From the NCBI GenBank assembly GCA_051453625.1, contig JBOZIK010000001.1:85432206-85466882 (forward strand): a DNA stretch of 34,677 nt. Reading direction: 5' to 3'. This document shows, one piece after another, positions 1 through 11,428 of this stretch. The translations under genes and the position numbers were made by a program. Position 1 is the stretch's first letter, and every line of letters starts with the position of its first letter. This DNA is from Welwitschia mirabilis. Lineage: Eukaryota; Gnetophyta; Gnetopsida; Welwitschiales. The notes beneath the pieces are model-generated. The model did no database searches, was not told the DNA's origin, and worked only from the letters and a program-made list of their open reading frames with translations.

Positions 1-400
1 AGTGGGAATGGCTTCAAACCATTTACTAACATAATTAACACTCACTAAAATGTAATTATTACTATTATAGAGTTGTTTAACAGGGCTTATAAAATGAACT
101 CCCCAATAATCAAAAGGTCCACATTCAAGAATAAGTTTAATGGACATATTTTAAGAATGAATAAGATCATCACAATATTAACAAGCATCAAACCTTCTAG
201 CAAAATCAACAAAGTCCTAAAAAATAGTATGCTAATAAAAACTAGAGTGAAGAGTTTTTAATGCTATGTTTTATCTACTAAAATGACCTCCACAAATACT
301 ACCATAATAAAGATGAATGATGTGTAATTTTTTCCATTATAAATACACATTTTTATGATTTAATCTTTGAACCTATGGTAAAGATGTGGCTATACCCTTT
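1..400 (-). pseudogene. Integrase remnant (zinc-binding region and start of catalytic core)
   Basis: Integrase joins retrotransposon cDNA to host DNA. On the minus strand the segment GGHFS, then ALKTLHSSFY, then a CxxC pair with a stop between the cysteines matches the HHCC zinc-binding region of Ty3/gypsy integrases. It is followed by GPFDYWGVHFISPV and NYILVSVNYVSKWFEAIPT, the beginning of the catalytic core. The first catalytic Asp, expected in the WGxDF motif, is replaced by His (codon at 96-94). Stops fall at positions where Gln or Trp is usual, as expected from C-to-T or G-to-A change. The remaining core and C-terminal domain are outside the window. The domain assignment is strong and the copy is clearly non-functional. 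Confidence 0.87.
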
Positions 401-419
401 TATAATTATCTATTCTATG

Positions 420-1173
420 CAAAAAATATTTTCTTTGATTATATCTCTAATGTTATGGTGTTTTATAATAATAAGATAATTAACTATGTTAACATATTAT
501 GGAGGAGGATGAGTAGAAGATATGGCAAAACCTTGTTTATCTAGAAAAGAATCATTAACCATAAAATTATCAAGAAAAGAAGAAAGAAATGATAAATGAT
601 ATACTACATTGTTATGTTTCTCTACTTTATCAATGATGGTAAGATTAAATTCTTTCATAAGAAAGATTCATCTAATGAGTTTAGTACTAGAATCTTTCTT
701 GGTCATGAGGTATTTAATAGTTGTATAATTGGTATAAACATTTATATCAAAGCCTAAAAGATAGTATCCAAGATTATTAAGGAAAAAGATTCTTGCTAAC
801 ATTTGTTTCTCAATAGTAGTATAATTTGATTGAGCTTTACATAAAGTTTTGCTATGTTAACATATAACTTTAAAATCATGTCATACTTTTGTTCAAGAAC
901 CCCACCCATGGTAATATTACTAGCATCACACATTAATTCAAAATATTTATTCCAATTGGGTCTCATTACAATAGATGTGGAAGAGATTTTATCTTCAAGT
1001 TTTTCAAAAGCAAGCTGACAAGATTTATTCCATTTAAATTTAGCTTCTTTTTCAAGTAATGAGTAAAGGGATATATAAATTTTAGTATAATCTTGAATAA
1101 AATGATGATAAAAACCATAATAACCAAGGAAATATTGTACTTGTTTACATGTATTGGAGGATTTAGATTTCAA
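420..1173 (-). pseudogene. RNase H domain with RT thumb/connection, degraded
   Basis: RNase H removes the RNA strand during reverse transcription. The longest open piece (1173-796) contains VQYFLGYYGFYHHFIQDYTK, the RT-RNase H connection typical of gypsy elements, then FELMCDASN with the first catalytic Asp intact. A frameshift near 850 moves the reading to another frame, where NYTTIEKQMLARIFFLNN keeps the second acidic residue and VYTNYTTIKYL follows. In that motif the usual Asp is Asn (codon at 730-728). The segment LIR, stop, IFLMKEFNLTIID continues the domain, and HNNVVYHLS marks its end. It directly follows RT and precedes integrase. Domain identity is secure. Confidence 0.88.
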
Positions 1174-1800
1174 GATTCATCCTAATTCCTTTATTAGAAA
1201 TGTGGGGACCTAAGATAATTCTATTATCAATTAGAAAACACTCTTCTTCCAACTCAAATGTGGGTCATTATCAATGCATTGATTAAGGATTTTGTCTAAC
1301 CTTTCCAAGATTTATTTAAAGTTTTCATCAAAAACTAAGAAGTTATCCATAAAAATTTCAATTGAATTCTCTAACATATTAGAAAATATACCCATCATTG
1401 CATACTAAAAAGTACCAGGAGCCATACAAAGTCCAAAACGCGTATGTCTAAAAGTAAAAGTTTCAAAAGGTAAAGTAAAAGTTATTTTTGCTTGATTCTC
1501 ATTAACTATAAAAACCTAATTATAATCACTTATTCATTAATAAAGTAATAAAAATCATTTCCTTGGAATCTACCAAGTTTTTTTCAATAAAAAGTAAATG
1601 ATAATGGCATTTCTTTATTACTTCATTTAGATTTCTAAAATCAATATGCATTCTCCACTTTCCACCTTTCTTAAGAACTACTATCAAAGGCCTAATCCAC
1701 TAATTATCAGATATCGCAAAAAATATTTTAGCATCCATTAATTTAATGATTTCATCTTTTATAACTTATTTAAGGGTTAGATTTAATATATGTTATGGTT
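1174..1800 (-). pseudogene. Reverse transcriptase core, degraded, catalytic Asp lost
   Basis: RT copies the element RNA into DNA. Minus-strand reading gives, in order, DEIIKLMDAKIFFAISDN, stop, WIRPLIVVLKKGGKWRMHID with FRNLN following (template-binding motifs), later RFGLCMAPGTF, stop, YAMMGIFS, and then IEIFMDNFLVFDENF. The FMDD/YVDD catalytic motif reads MDN (codons at 1350-1342), so the second metal-binding Asp is Asn, a G-to-A change. Several frameshifts occur between motifs, especially at 1440-1600. The FGLCxAPxTFQ and FMDDFxVF spacing is that of plant Tat/Athila-type Ty3/gypsy RTs. It sits between protease and RNase H. Confidence 0.92.
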
Positions 1801-2376
1801 ACCTACTAGGTTTTGCATTATCCTCAAGGTAGATTTTATGTTAAATAATGAAAGTAAGAATGGATATTAAATCTTTGTGGGTCTAAGAAAATGCATTAAC
1901 CTTAAAATTTAAAAGTAATATTAAAATTAATTCTTATTAAGAAGAAATATTCTCATTTATTACCAAAGGTTTATTCAGATTATTATATAGAAAGATATAT
2001 TTCAGTCCACTAGGTAAAGGTTTTAGATTTAAATTTAGATTTTTAGTTTCTATTAATTTTTTCTCAGATTTGATTGTCATTTTGATCATCATCTATATGA
2101 TAAGTATGGATGACCCCCCTTAAATTACGGAATCTCAGTTATTTTCAAATGTTGGACTTCTTCATAGATTATAGTTTTGGTTTCTTCACTTTCTTAATCA
2201 AAATACTCAGTTTCTAAATGTTCATAGTTGAGTTCATCATGATTAAAATATTTTAAATTTTTTACTTCAAGTGGATTATTGTATAATATAGGCTCATTAA
2301 GCATTAACTATCTCTCTTCAAGTGGATGATGCTCTAAAATAATGTTCAATTAATTTCTTCCTTTATATTTCACTCA
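1801..2376 (-). other. Spacer between protease and RT of element A
   Basis: About 570 bases link the protease and RT remnants. I found no recognisable motif. Such elements normally have a variable acidic linker here, and the density of stops prevents any frame from being followed. Confidence 0.4.
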
Positions 2377-2760
2377 TTACTTGCATTTTTTTAATGGAAT
2401 CAAAAACTCTAATGGTAAACATTTTATTCCTAAGTGACATTCCATCATTTTAGTTCTAATATCAATAATACAATAAACTATTACACAAAATTCTCTATTT
2501 AGTAGTAGCAGATAACCTCCACTATGCTCAACTTCAATTACAACCATATATATTAGATAAAATTCTTTCTTAATTTGAATCACTAAATCTTTAATTAATC
2601 TTAAAGATTTCTTCCTTAACGTATCTACTAATTTTAAGATAATACATGTAGGCTTCATTCTACTTTCCAAACCAAGACATTGACAAATGTGTAAATGCAT
2701 AATTTTAACACTCCCTTCTATATCGATTAAGGAATTTTTTTATTCCTTTATTTTTTTCTA
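2377..2760 (-). pseudogene. Retropepsin-like aspartic protease, degraded
   Basis: The protease cleaves the gag-pol polyprotein. An open minus-strand stretch begins MHLHICQCLGLE (2700), and reading upstream in the same frame gives NSLIDIEGSVKIMHL. This matches the plant gypsy protease start, where the usual form is LIDLGAS followed by MPL. The catalytic Asp (codon 2724-2722) is kept, but the following Ser/Leu-Gly-Ala is changed to Ile-Glu-Gly. The later parts, PTCIILKLVD, GGYLLLLNREF and YCIIDI, correspond to the flap region and the ILGRPFL and ID positions of the family. The first Met of the open stretch is not a true start, because protease is translated as part of gag-pol. It lies between gag and RT as expected. 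Confidence 0.8.
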
Positions 2761-2999
2761 ATATAACACAAACTCTTGCTACTCCTATATTCTTTAATTG
2801 AACATTTTTACAAAACTAAGTTGGTTATAGTTTGGGCTACAAAGATATTACTAGTTTAAAAGTTCCTAAATTTGTTCTCAAAAGTTTAAAATCTAGGTTA
2901 TCCATTCATCCTAGGTTAAACTAATTTGATTTTAATTTTGATTTTTAAAGTTTAAAGACTTTTGGTTAAAAGAACACACTTATTCATAAATTTTCTCTT

Positions 3000-4160
3000 T
3001 GTAAGTTAGTAATAAAGGACATTCTTTAGTTACATAATAGTCACACAAATTACAAATTGGAATCACATTCTTTTTAGTTGCTACTTTTAAATTTAAAACC
3101 ATTTAAGTTATTTTTCTAATGTTGTGAAATATATGATTACATTTGTTGGTTTATTTTCTATTTTTACTTTCTCCTTTTCTTATTCAACCTCTTTAAGATC
3201 TCTTATAATTTAGCCTATAGTATGATTTTTTTTTAGATATTGGTTTAGGCCATGTTTGACTTACTTCCACTAATTCTTTTAATAACCATTATGCGTTTTA
3301 TAAAGTGAGATTCATTAAATTTCCACTACATGAAAAATCTACAAATTTTTTAGTTTGGTTATTAATTCCACTATAAAAATAATCTATTAATCCTTCTTGA
3401 GTAAAATCATCAATTGGATTAAAATAAATTATAATAAAAAATCATTCATAAGTAGTGGCATAATCTTCATTAGGTTATTGTTGGAAATTTATTACCTCTT
3501 TCTTTCTTTTTCTTATTGTTGTTTTGCTCATAATTTCTTTTATAAAGGATTCTTGAACTTTGTTTTATATTTTTAAGTTTTATAATGGATAGTTTCTAGC
3601 CATAATTTTGCCTTTTCTTTTAATGTGATGTGAAATAATAATGTAAGTATGATTAATAATTTATTTGTTACCATTTTCTGAAGTCAATACTAATTGTTTA
3701 ATGTTGGCTATATGTTGAAAGGGATATTTATCATTTTCTCCATTAAAAATAGGATAGGCATGTAAATTTGTTAACTTGACATCATTACCAAAAGATAAGT
3801 TAAGAGGATTTTGGATTTTACTTCTTGTTTTGTAATTAGTTCTTTAATAGTGAAATTGGCATTTAGATTTATGGTAATAGTAAAAGTTCTTATCATTATA
3901 GTGGAATTAGATGAAGATCCTTGTTTCTATTTTTCCATAGAATTAAACATTGTAATAAAACTATTTTCTTGTAAAATTTCTTTTGGAAAAGTGGAGAAAT
4001 TAGGTTCTGAAATAATAAATGAAATTTTTTTTTTAATTCTTGAAATTATTTGTGTACTTGAGATGTGTGTAGTTCATAGTTGATCAAATATTCTAGGATA
4101 TTTTATTTTATTAGTAGCTACTCTCTCTAATACTTCATTATTTTACTTGAGTTTATCATA
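3000..4160 (-). pseudogene. Gag (Retrotrans_gag domain and damaged zinc knuckle)
   Basis: Gag forms the particle that packages element RNA. Minus-strand reading near 3420-3310 gives DDFTQEGLIDYFYSGINNQT, then KKFVDFSCSGNLMNLTL, the conserved C-terminal half of the Retrotrans_gag domain. FYSG is at 3379-3368. Further on, CNLCDYYVTKECPLL (3054-3010) is the nucleocapsid zinc knuckle, but the His of the C-x2-C-x3/4-H-x4-C pattern is missing and the spacing is one residue short. The first part, about 3640-4160, has many stops and frameshifts and no clear start codon. Element C carries a related gag with the same FYSG block. A plus-strand open frame at 3811-4083 is an antisense shadow. Confidence 0.82.
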
Positions 4161-4403
4161 TCCTAGCATGCTTAGTTTTATTTCTGCAGCATCATCTTAT
4201 TGGTCTTCTAGATGATATACTTAGATCATAGAAGATACAAAACACTCAAAAATTAAAAACTTAAAAAAATAGAATCATAAAACAACATAGGATAAAAACT
4301 AGTAGCCATTCTCTAAGTTATCTAGAAATAGAGGGGATGATAGAAAAAATACAAGCTCTTATGAAAATTAAAAATCTTAGTTTCATGATGCATTACCACC
4401 ACA

Positions 4404-4419
4404 TGTCATCTCAATGACA
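4404..4419 (-). other. Small perfect hairpin in element A leader
   Basis: TGTCAT and ATGACA are separated by four bases and sit about 180 bases downstream of the PBS on the minus strand. Element B has GTCATCC repeats at nearly the same distance from its PBS. This could be an RNA packaging or dimerisation structure. The role is inference. Confidence 0.35.
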
Positions 4420-4579
4420 AGAGAAACAACAAGGCATTATTTTTGAAATGCAAGTTGAAAAATGCAGAAAGAAAAGCTTGTGGTTCTACTAAAAACATAT
4501 AATACTACTATAGATAAATACTTAAATCAAATTCTAAACTACTTATTTGAGTAATGAAAATTCTTAGACTCTATGTAAT

Positions 4580-4600
4580 CTTCCTTAAAAATGATATCAA
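4580..4600 (-). other. Primer-binding site of element A (degenerate)
   Basis: The minus strand reads TTGATATCATTTTTAAGGAA and starts five bases after the LTR end. It lines up with the TTGGCGCCGTTGCC... tRNA primer site of plant Tat/Athila elements. Nearly all differences are C-to-T or G-to-A. The same position in elements B and C has better-preserved versions, which makes this call reliable despite the decay. Confidence 0.7.
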
Positions 4601-4605
4601 GTTTT

Positions 4606-5869
4606 TATAATGCATATTTATACAAATGTAACATCCTTTATCAAATCTTGTCAATCACAAATATATGCAAACATACAACACACTAATATAGATGGAAGTG
4701 GACTTGAATGTCATAATTCCATCAAAGACATATGTAAGAAGAAAGAAAATTTATTTTAAACAAAATATTTATGCAATTCCTAAGTAGAACAAAATAACAA
4801 TGCAAAGTAAACAATGAAAATAAATATACTTATGTAAATGAGATGAAAAAACTAATATAAATTCAACATCTATTTGATTGTCAAAGTAACTTATCATATA
4901 TATTAATCTTATATAACCTAGATCAATGAAGAAAAGCCATTACTAGATTAAGAATAACCTAGGTTATTAAGTGTATTGAACAGAATATGAAAATAATACA
5001 AGTTAATTTAAGAAATAAAATGCAACACACTTAAACTACTAATATTAATCTTAATAAAGGTATTTCTCATGGTATATATTATAGATAAAGTTATTATAGA
5101 ATCACAAGAAACATATACTATAAGGAAGATGCACATAACAAAACATATGAAAAGAAAATTAGAGTTTCTATTATATTTGAACAAACATCCATGTTATAAA
5201 GCAATAGCATTTTAGTGAAGGATACACATTCCAACATCAAGGAAAACATATCTCTACAATAATAAGAATGGATCTCTTGTCCTTCAATATCTTATCACAA
5301 AAATTTTTAATGCCAAAGAAAGATAAATTCAGAGTCAAGAATGAAAGATGTATTTATTACAAACAAAGACCTTAAAAATAGCAAATACTAATAGACATGA
5401 TAAAACCCTAACGACTGTGTAAGAAGGCACATGATACATGGTAGATGTTTGGTAAAGTTTAATAAATAGTTATATTTCAATGTTATCCTATTGATCATTT
5501 GGACATCACAGAAGATGATATCATACCATACAAGATCCACATCAACTGCCAAATTCCTTCAATAAGTATGCTAGTTAGCATGAGTTCTTTTGTTATTAGT
5601 ACTATTGTCTGAATGATAAGGTGAATAATGGGATTTGTAAATATGTTTCTTGTGTCAACTCAACCTCTTTAATTACTAGATTTCTACTTCAAATAGAAAG
5701 TATTGTAATATTCCTCAAATGCTGTTAAATGTAATGAAGATTGCATATTTTTTATGTTATTTTCATTAGCTCTCCAATATCATCGAAACTCAGCATAAAC
5801 TTGTATAATGTTCTATAAAACCACTCCAAATATCCTATTAAATACATAGAATTTGGTGATGCTATAATA
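4606..5869 (-). repeat. 5' LTR of element A
   Basis: Reverse-complemented, this stretch aligns along its length with the element B LTRs. Shared blocks include TATATTAGTGTGTT, GATCTAGGTTATAT, TTAGGGTTTT and TTTAATAGGATATTTGGAGT. The left edge (minus-strand 3' end) aligns base for base with the end of the element B 5' LTR, CACA there and TATA here. The right edge corresponds to the TGTTGTAATG start, here TATTATAG. Its length of about 1.26 kb matches the ungapped element B copies. There is no large insertion at the position of the gap in the element B 5' LTR. A 70-codon open frame at 5752-5964 crosses the LTR edge and is not a gene. Confidence 0.85.
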
Positions 5870-6740
5870 GAACCAATCAATAGAAATCCCCTTGATAATA
5901 ATGAAGTTAAGTAAATGGGATAATGAGGAATCTCACTAGTATGATCTTGTGAGAAGTATGGCAATAAATTAATTAGCCAGAAGTAGCATTATAAAGAGTT
6001 AAAGAATTGGTAGTAGCCACATCATGCCTATGAATACAGACTTCTATTACAAAACATCTATCTAATTATTCATCCAAGAAATCTATAAAATCATAATTGG
6101 AATGAGTTACCTTAAAAGGAGCAATATTTCCCTCACTTTCTCTAAAGGTCAAATAGTTACTTTTCTCATAAATAAAAAATGATTTGTGAATAGTACAAGG
6201 TATAAGATAGTATCATTTTAAGGATAAAATAAGGCATACAAAGAATTTAATAAATATAAGAGAGAGGATGCTAAAGATAAAATGATTAAGAGCTGCAAAG
6301 ATTAATTAAATTCAAATAAATTACATAATAAAATATTGAGTGTGAAGCATTTTGATGAGTCTCTAACTCAACAGAATTGACATCTATGGAATTTCATAAT
6401 GTACAAGGAGAAAGGAATTGAACCATACCTTAAATAGTTAAAAGGAAAGTTGAATAAGGATAGTGGTTGGCCTAAGTAGCATCTAAAAATAGTGCCTTAA
6501 TATCACGTATCAGAAAAGAACCCATTGAGAAAAAAGAGCCTCTATAGGAATAAAGAAATTACTTATAGAAGAACATAGAAATAAAAGAAATAAAATAGAA
6601 GTGTACTTATAAGAAGGAGGTTGGATCACTCCACATGTAAAAGGACAATCCATTATTATGACAAAGACTTAGAATTAAGTTATTTCTTAAAATATAGTAA
6701 AAAAGTATAATACCCCTAATTTTTTTGCACACTTTAGAAC
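5870..6740 (-). repeat. Family R copy 1, unidentified dispersed repeat cut by element A
   Basis: This stretch aligns with about 27600-29430 in the same orientation, apart from the microsatellite and gap found in the second copy. Matching blocks include 5975-6260 with 27690-27990, 6281-6480 with 28040-28210, and 6490-6660 with 29203-29400. The match begins at 5870, immediately beside the element A LTR. The second copy continues past the homologous point, so this copy is interrupted. In copy 2 the far end carries a minus-strand TATA-like box, suggesting that the minus strand is the transcribed one. I do not recognise the family. Confidence 0.65.
5970..6260 (-). pseudogene. Coding-like segment of family R, copy 1, function unknown
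   Basis: Minus-strand reading gives a block of about 95 codons that resembles the block at 27690-27990. Readable parts are NIAPFKVTHSNYDFIDFLDE, a stop, then IHRHDVATTNSLTLYNATSG, a stop. Similarity to copy 2 holds at the protein level (HRHD/HRHG, NYDF/NFDF, TLYNATSG/TPYYDTYG), which argues that the segment was once translated. In-frame TAA codons occur at equivalent positions in both copies. I cannot assign a family. It might be a captured host exon or part of an unfamiliar retroelement. Confidence 0.45.
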
Positions 6741-7142
6741 ATGAGACTTAAACTAAATTGTGTTAAGATTGGGATCTTGTGATACATAATGTCATGAATA
6801 ATTAAATTATATTCAAAATGATTAATTTATAAGTTAATTGATCATTCAAAATGGTAGTTATAAGATGATAAGGAAAATTAAAATAGGTAAAATGTTAATG
6901 ATATTATGGATGATAAGTAAGATGTTGATAGAATTTCAATGACTAATATAAAATATATTATTATTTACTTAAGTATAATTAGGTAAGAAATAAGCAAATA
7001 CAATAATGATAATATAAATGATAAAAGGTATGTATAATTCAATGATTAGAATAAGGTTTATTAGAATGTGTTATACATCATTAAGATTGTTAAACATTTA
7101 ATGAAATAAATATTATTATAATTAATGATTAATCAATAAATA

Positions 7143-7169
7143 GTAAATAAAATAAAATAAAATAAAATC
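7143..7169. repeat. Short AAAAT pentanucleotide microsatellite
   Basis: About five imperfect units of AAAAT/ATAAA lie in otherwise A+T-rich DNA. Confidence 0.7.
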
Positions 7170-8177
7170 AGAACAAGTTATCACTAGAGTTTTAATATTA
7201 TTAAGGAAGTATGATCTAATTATCATTAATGGTTATTATTAATGTTTAAACCTTAATGATATTTTGAAATTTATTAAATGTTATTGGCACATGTTAATGT
7301 TAAAAGTAATAGTACTATTTAATTCTAATAAATGTTATGAGAGGTGTGAATTATTAACATTACGGTGGTAAAGGATATTAAGTGAAGTTTATCAAATATT
7401 ATTAGGTAACTATTGTTAATTAATGGGGTTAGTATTGATTTTGTTTTTTATTTGAAATGGATTTTTGTTATTATTAAATCTATTGATTTTGTTAATTAAT
7501 ATAATAGTAAAAATAATCAAGGAATAATCATATTATTACATAGAGTTATAATGTTTGACTATGTTGTTGATTAGATATATTGTATTAATTATTATATAAT
7601 TATTATTAGGTTGCACTAGTTAAATTACAATGGAATTAAATAAGATACCTTAATATAAATATATATAAGGTTAATAAATGATAATTATATATAACATTAA
7701 TAAATGATAATTGAAAGAAAAATTTATTAAATTTTAAGTGAATTTTTAATGATGTTAATTTTTATTAAGGTGAAAACGACATATTAAATCCTATTAAGAC
7801 GTGTAATATGGTTTCATAGAAAGAAGGGATAGTTACATCTTAAGTCATGTGGTATGTTGAAGGAGAAGATATCTCCTTTTATTGTGAATCCATGCAATTT
7901 AACAAATGGCAATAGTTTCTTAAAGAGAATTAAACCTTTAAAAAATGAAAGGAATAGATCTTTGAAGGATAGTGCAAATTTAGTTAGACTACTATATTAG
8001 AAAATTATATTAGATAATTCATTTGAAATAAATATTCTTAGGACTTACAACTAGAGGATGGAGGAATACTTAAGCATGAAAAGTAAGAAGAAAAGAATGG
8101 GGAGAAGGAGTCCTTAAGGAGAAGGAATCATAATCTCTCCTACAATTTATATCTTTTAGATAAGTCTATTAGTCCCT

Positions 8178-8187
8178 NNNNNNNNNN
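8178..8187. other. Assembly gap of 10 N
   Basis: Ten unknown bases. The round number suggests a placeholder, not a measured size. Confidence 0.95.
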
Positions 8188-8302
8188 CTATTCATTAAAC
8201 CATTACGTTAAATATTGAAATAAATATGGTTGTTAGAGTTAGCTTATTAGGGTATAGAAGTACAAAGATTCTTTCATTAAAATAAAGGCCTTCAAAAACA
8301 TG

Positions 8303-8372
8303 ATTGTTGAAATACTTGTAATTACATTTCTTATATTATTGTTGAAATATTTGTAATTACATTTCTTATATA
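8303..8372. repeat. Tandem duplication, 35-bp unit, two copies
   Basis: The unit starting ATTGTTGAAATACTTGTAAT occurs at 8303-8337 and again at 8338-8372 with very few differences. It looks recent compared with the surrounding decay. Confidence 0.85.
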
Positions 8373-11300
8373 AAGTAAGGATGACATTCCTTTTAACATT
8401 TAGCATTACGATTTTTGAGAATATACTTAGATGTGTGTAAAGCTAAATTACCCCTATTAAATGTCCTTACATAAGATTTACTATTTTTAGGATAAATGTT
8501 GACAAAAGTTGTAAACTATTAGGTGGTTTTCTTAAATTCCTACATCATCACATAAACCTTATCTTCTGTACTTTATAAGTTTCTTTATTAAACTTCTCTA
8601 AGTTTCTTAGTGATTAAGAATTAATAGATTTACTAAGTAGTAGATCTATCCCTTTAGATGTTAAATGTGAAAATGAAGTTTACAATCTTAATCTTGCATG
8701 TGATGTATACAAAAATAAAATACATTCTACACAACTTAATATGGATTTTGAATAATGCAACATTAAGCTAAGTAAAAATAAAACAATTTGGGAGCGGTTT
8801 CATAACCACTAAATCCTAAACTAAGTGCTTACTATTTAATAAGCTAAATATAGAAAAATTATTATCTCAAATGCATTTAGGCTATGAATATTATCATTAT
8901 ATTTTTTAGAAATACAAAAACAAAACTAAAAGAAAATAAATATTTTTAGATGTGAAACCATTATTCGCAGTAAAACTCATTTAAACAAGAGGAATTTGTT
9001 ATAGAAATAGAGGAATCAGGTAGGTAAGAGATAAAAAATCCAATCTATAAAATGATTTTGAAATCTCTAAAATTATTTCCAATATCCTTTAATAGAGAAT
9101 AAAATAATATAAGTAATATAGAATCTAGAAATGTTGAGGTTTCCTACAATAAATATACTTAAAGAAATGTTAACAAACATTTTACATCTTTCTCTTCTTC
9201 TTGTAGCCTGTGATAAAAATGTGAAATGAACTATTTTCTAGAAAATGTTTTATTCTAAACATGGTAGGATCTCAAATATATCTTACTAATGTAATGTTTC
9301 ATGTATAGAATTTCCATATAAATTACATGATAATACTTCATGTGAAGTAAATGAAGGATAACTTTCAATGAAAGAGCAAACATCATCATCAAGTTTTTAA
9401 ATACATTTATGTTTTTAACATCATATAGATGGTTTTTCTTCATATTTATTAAAAATTTATCACTTTATTTTTATGTTAATAAATAATATCTTAATAGTAC
9501 AAATCCTACAATGTATTACATAGTTGAAAGTATTAAGAAATATTCTACTAAAGTTGAGTGAAGAATATTTAGGATTATCTTCCATTGTTGGAATAACAAA
9601 GAATATGAAATAGTAAAGGTTAATAACTTGTATTAAAATATATTTCACTACTATTTTAGTAATTTTTATTAAATTATTAACACATTATAAAATTATCCTA
9701 GTTTCCTTCCATCCTTTCAATCTAGATTTTTTTACAAAATGAATATGGAATTAGGTTTACACTAGCTTACAAATATAATAAGGATATAATAAGGATTTAT
9801 CTATTCTTTTATTTTTAGTGATGCAAGAAATAGTTGAGGAACTATAATCTCTAACCTTAAGTTAAAGTTTGTTTTATACAAGACAACTCACTTGTTGAGC
9901 TAAGAAAGCATTATTCTTTATATTAATTTTATTTCATCATACACTTGAATTTAAATAATTTTACATAAGTAAACACTTATTTGATATCATCTAAGACTAA
10001 AATGTAGATTTTCACTTTTACAAAGATATATAGATATTATTCTTCAAGTTTCATCTTACCCATATATGTTAAATTTATAAGAAATATGGATTTATTAAGT
10101 TTTTTACATTTATATCTTTCTATATCATCTTTATCATTTTTTTTGAGCTTATATCTACATTGTATTCTACAATTTGATGTAGAATATTCTTTTACAAGAA
10201 ATTAAGTATTATTAGTTTGTATATGACTTCCTGTAAAAGTATAATTTGCATCTCTTACATCTTCTCTACATTTAATTATGTTGACTTATATTGGATTAAG
10301 TATAGGGTAAGCTAGAATATTACCTTTACCTCTTTTTTTAATGATGAAAACATCTTGTGAATTATATTTTAAGTGCTTCATTAATATTTCATTTCATATT
10401 TTAAATATTTTTGTATTTCTTATGATTAATATTTTTTTAATCATTTTTTAATAAATTATTTACAACATTCACTCATGAATTATTTTGAGGTTAGCTAGAA
10501 TTTTGTGAAGTATATGTTCATTTTATTTAAGTTTACTAAGAAAATATAGGATTATTTTTTTCATTTTAAGTTTAGATCCCTAAAAAATTAATATTATTGA
10601 TACCAAAGGGATCTTATCAATGATCAACTTATTGAGCTACTATATGTTACTGGATAAGAATGGAAGAACATTTACTAGTATTATATTTATCAATAATACA
10701 TATTTAATAAATTGAAGATCTAATATTTTTATTTTTTATATGTTTTAAGTTGTTTTAAGAGTTTAGTTAAGTATTAAATTTTATATAAAGTTAGTTTCAT
10801 CATTAATGTTATAGATACCTCTATCCATATCCTTGTTAGATTATTAAATTTATTTAGATATGTCTTTAATTTATAATTTGTAATTTAGTTTTTAGAGGGC
10901 ATGTTAACATATTGATTATACTTTAATTTTTACACATTTTTCTCTTAATATTTAGTAAATAAAATATTCCAAGATTAGATAACGTGTTTAGCATTAAATT
11001 TTTATTAGTTAAGTTTGATCATTGTAAGTACTAAATTTTTATTAAAAATGACTAGTACTTAGATTTTATTATGTAGTCCATCCATTTCCAACCTAAGGAT
11101 GAAGCTAAAAAAGATCAGTGGTGTTGATAGATCTACATCCCATTACTACTTAACAATATAATGCATTCTAAAAAATATAGAATAAACATTATGTACTAAA
11201 AACTCAATAATGTTTATAAAATGGAGTAAATTCAAATCAATAGTTAAATCACGTAAAAATATTCATAAAATAATAAGGCCATAGTTAATTAATCTTAATA

Positions 11301-11378
11301 ACCAACAAATTTAACTTAAAATAAGTTTGATGTATCTTAACATGGTGGGCATGTGAAATACTATTATATTTAAATACT

Positions 11379-11428
11379 CTATATAAGCATAGTCTATATT
11401 CTATCTTAGCTATATAAGCATAGTCTAT
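11379..11428. repeat. 19-bp direct repeat with a TATATAAG core
   Basis: CTATATAAGCATAGTCTAT occurs exactly at 11379-11397 and 11410-11428, a 31-base period. TATATAAG resembles a TATA box and the surroundings might be an old LTR, but no LTR edges or PBS were found. Confidence 0.6.

Larger units (their letters stand above)
1..5869 (-). mobile_element. Element A: decayed Ty3/gypsy (Tat/Athila-like) LTR retrotransposon, 5' part
   Basis: Read on the minus strand, the order is 5' LTR, primer-binding site, gag, protease, reverse transcriptase, RNase H, integrase. This is the Ty3/gypsy order. The 3' end of integrase and the 3' LTR lie beyond base 1. Every coding domain is broken by stops and frameshifts, and active-site Asp codons are changed in RT, RNase H and integrase, so the copy is dead. 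The LTR and leader align with those of elements B and C in this window. The LTR ends exactly where a second repeat (family R copy 1) begins, which suggests that element A inserted into that repeat. The lineage call rests on RT and gag motifs plus the PBS type and is an inference. Confidence 0.9.

Noticed and set aside
3811-4083. 90-codon plus-strand open frame
   Set aside because: It is antisense to the element A gag region and has no support of its own.
11060-11140. Possible Copia RT start (DEAKKDQW-like reading)
   Set aside because: A single short resemblance with no following RT motifs in any frame.
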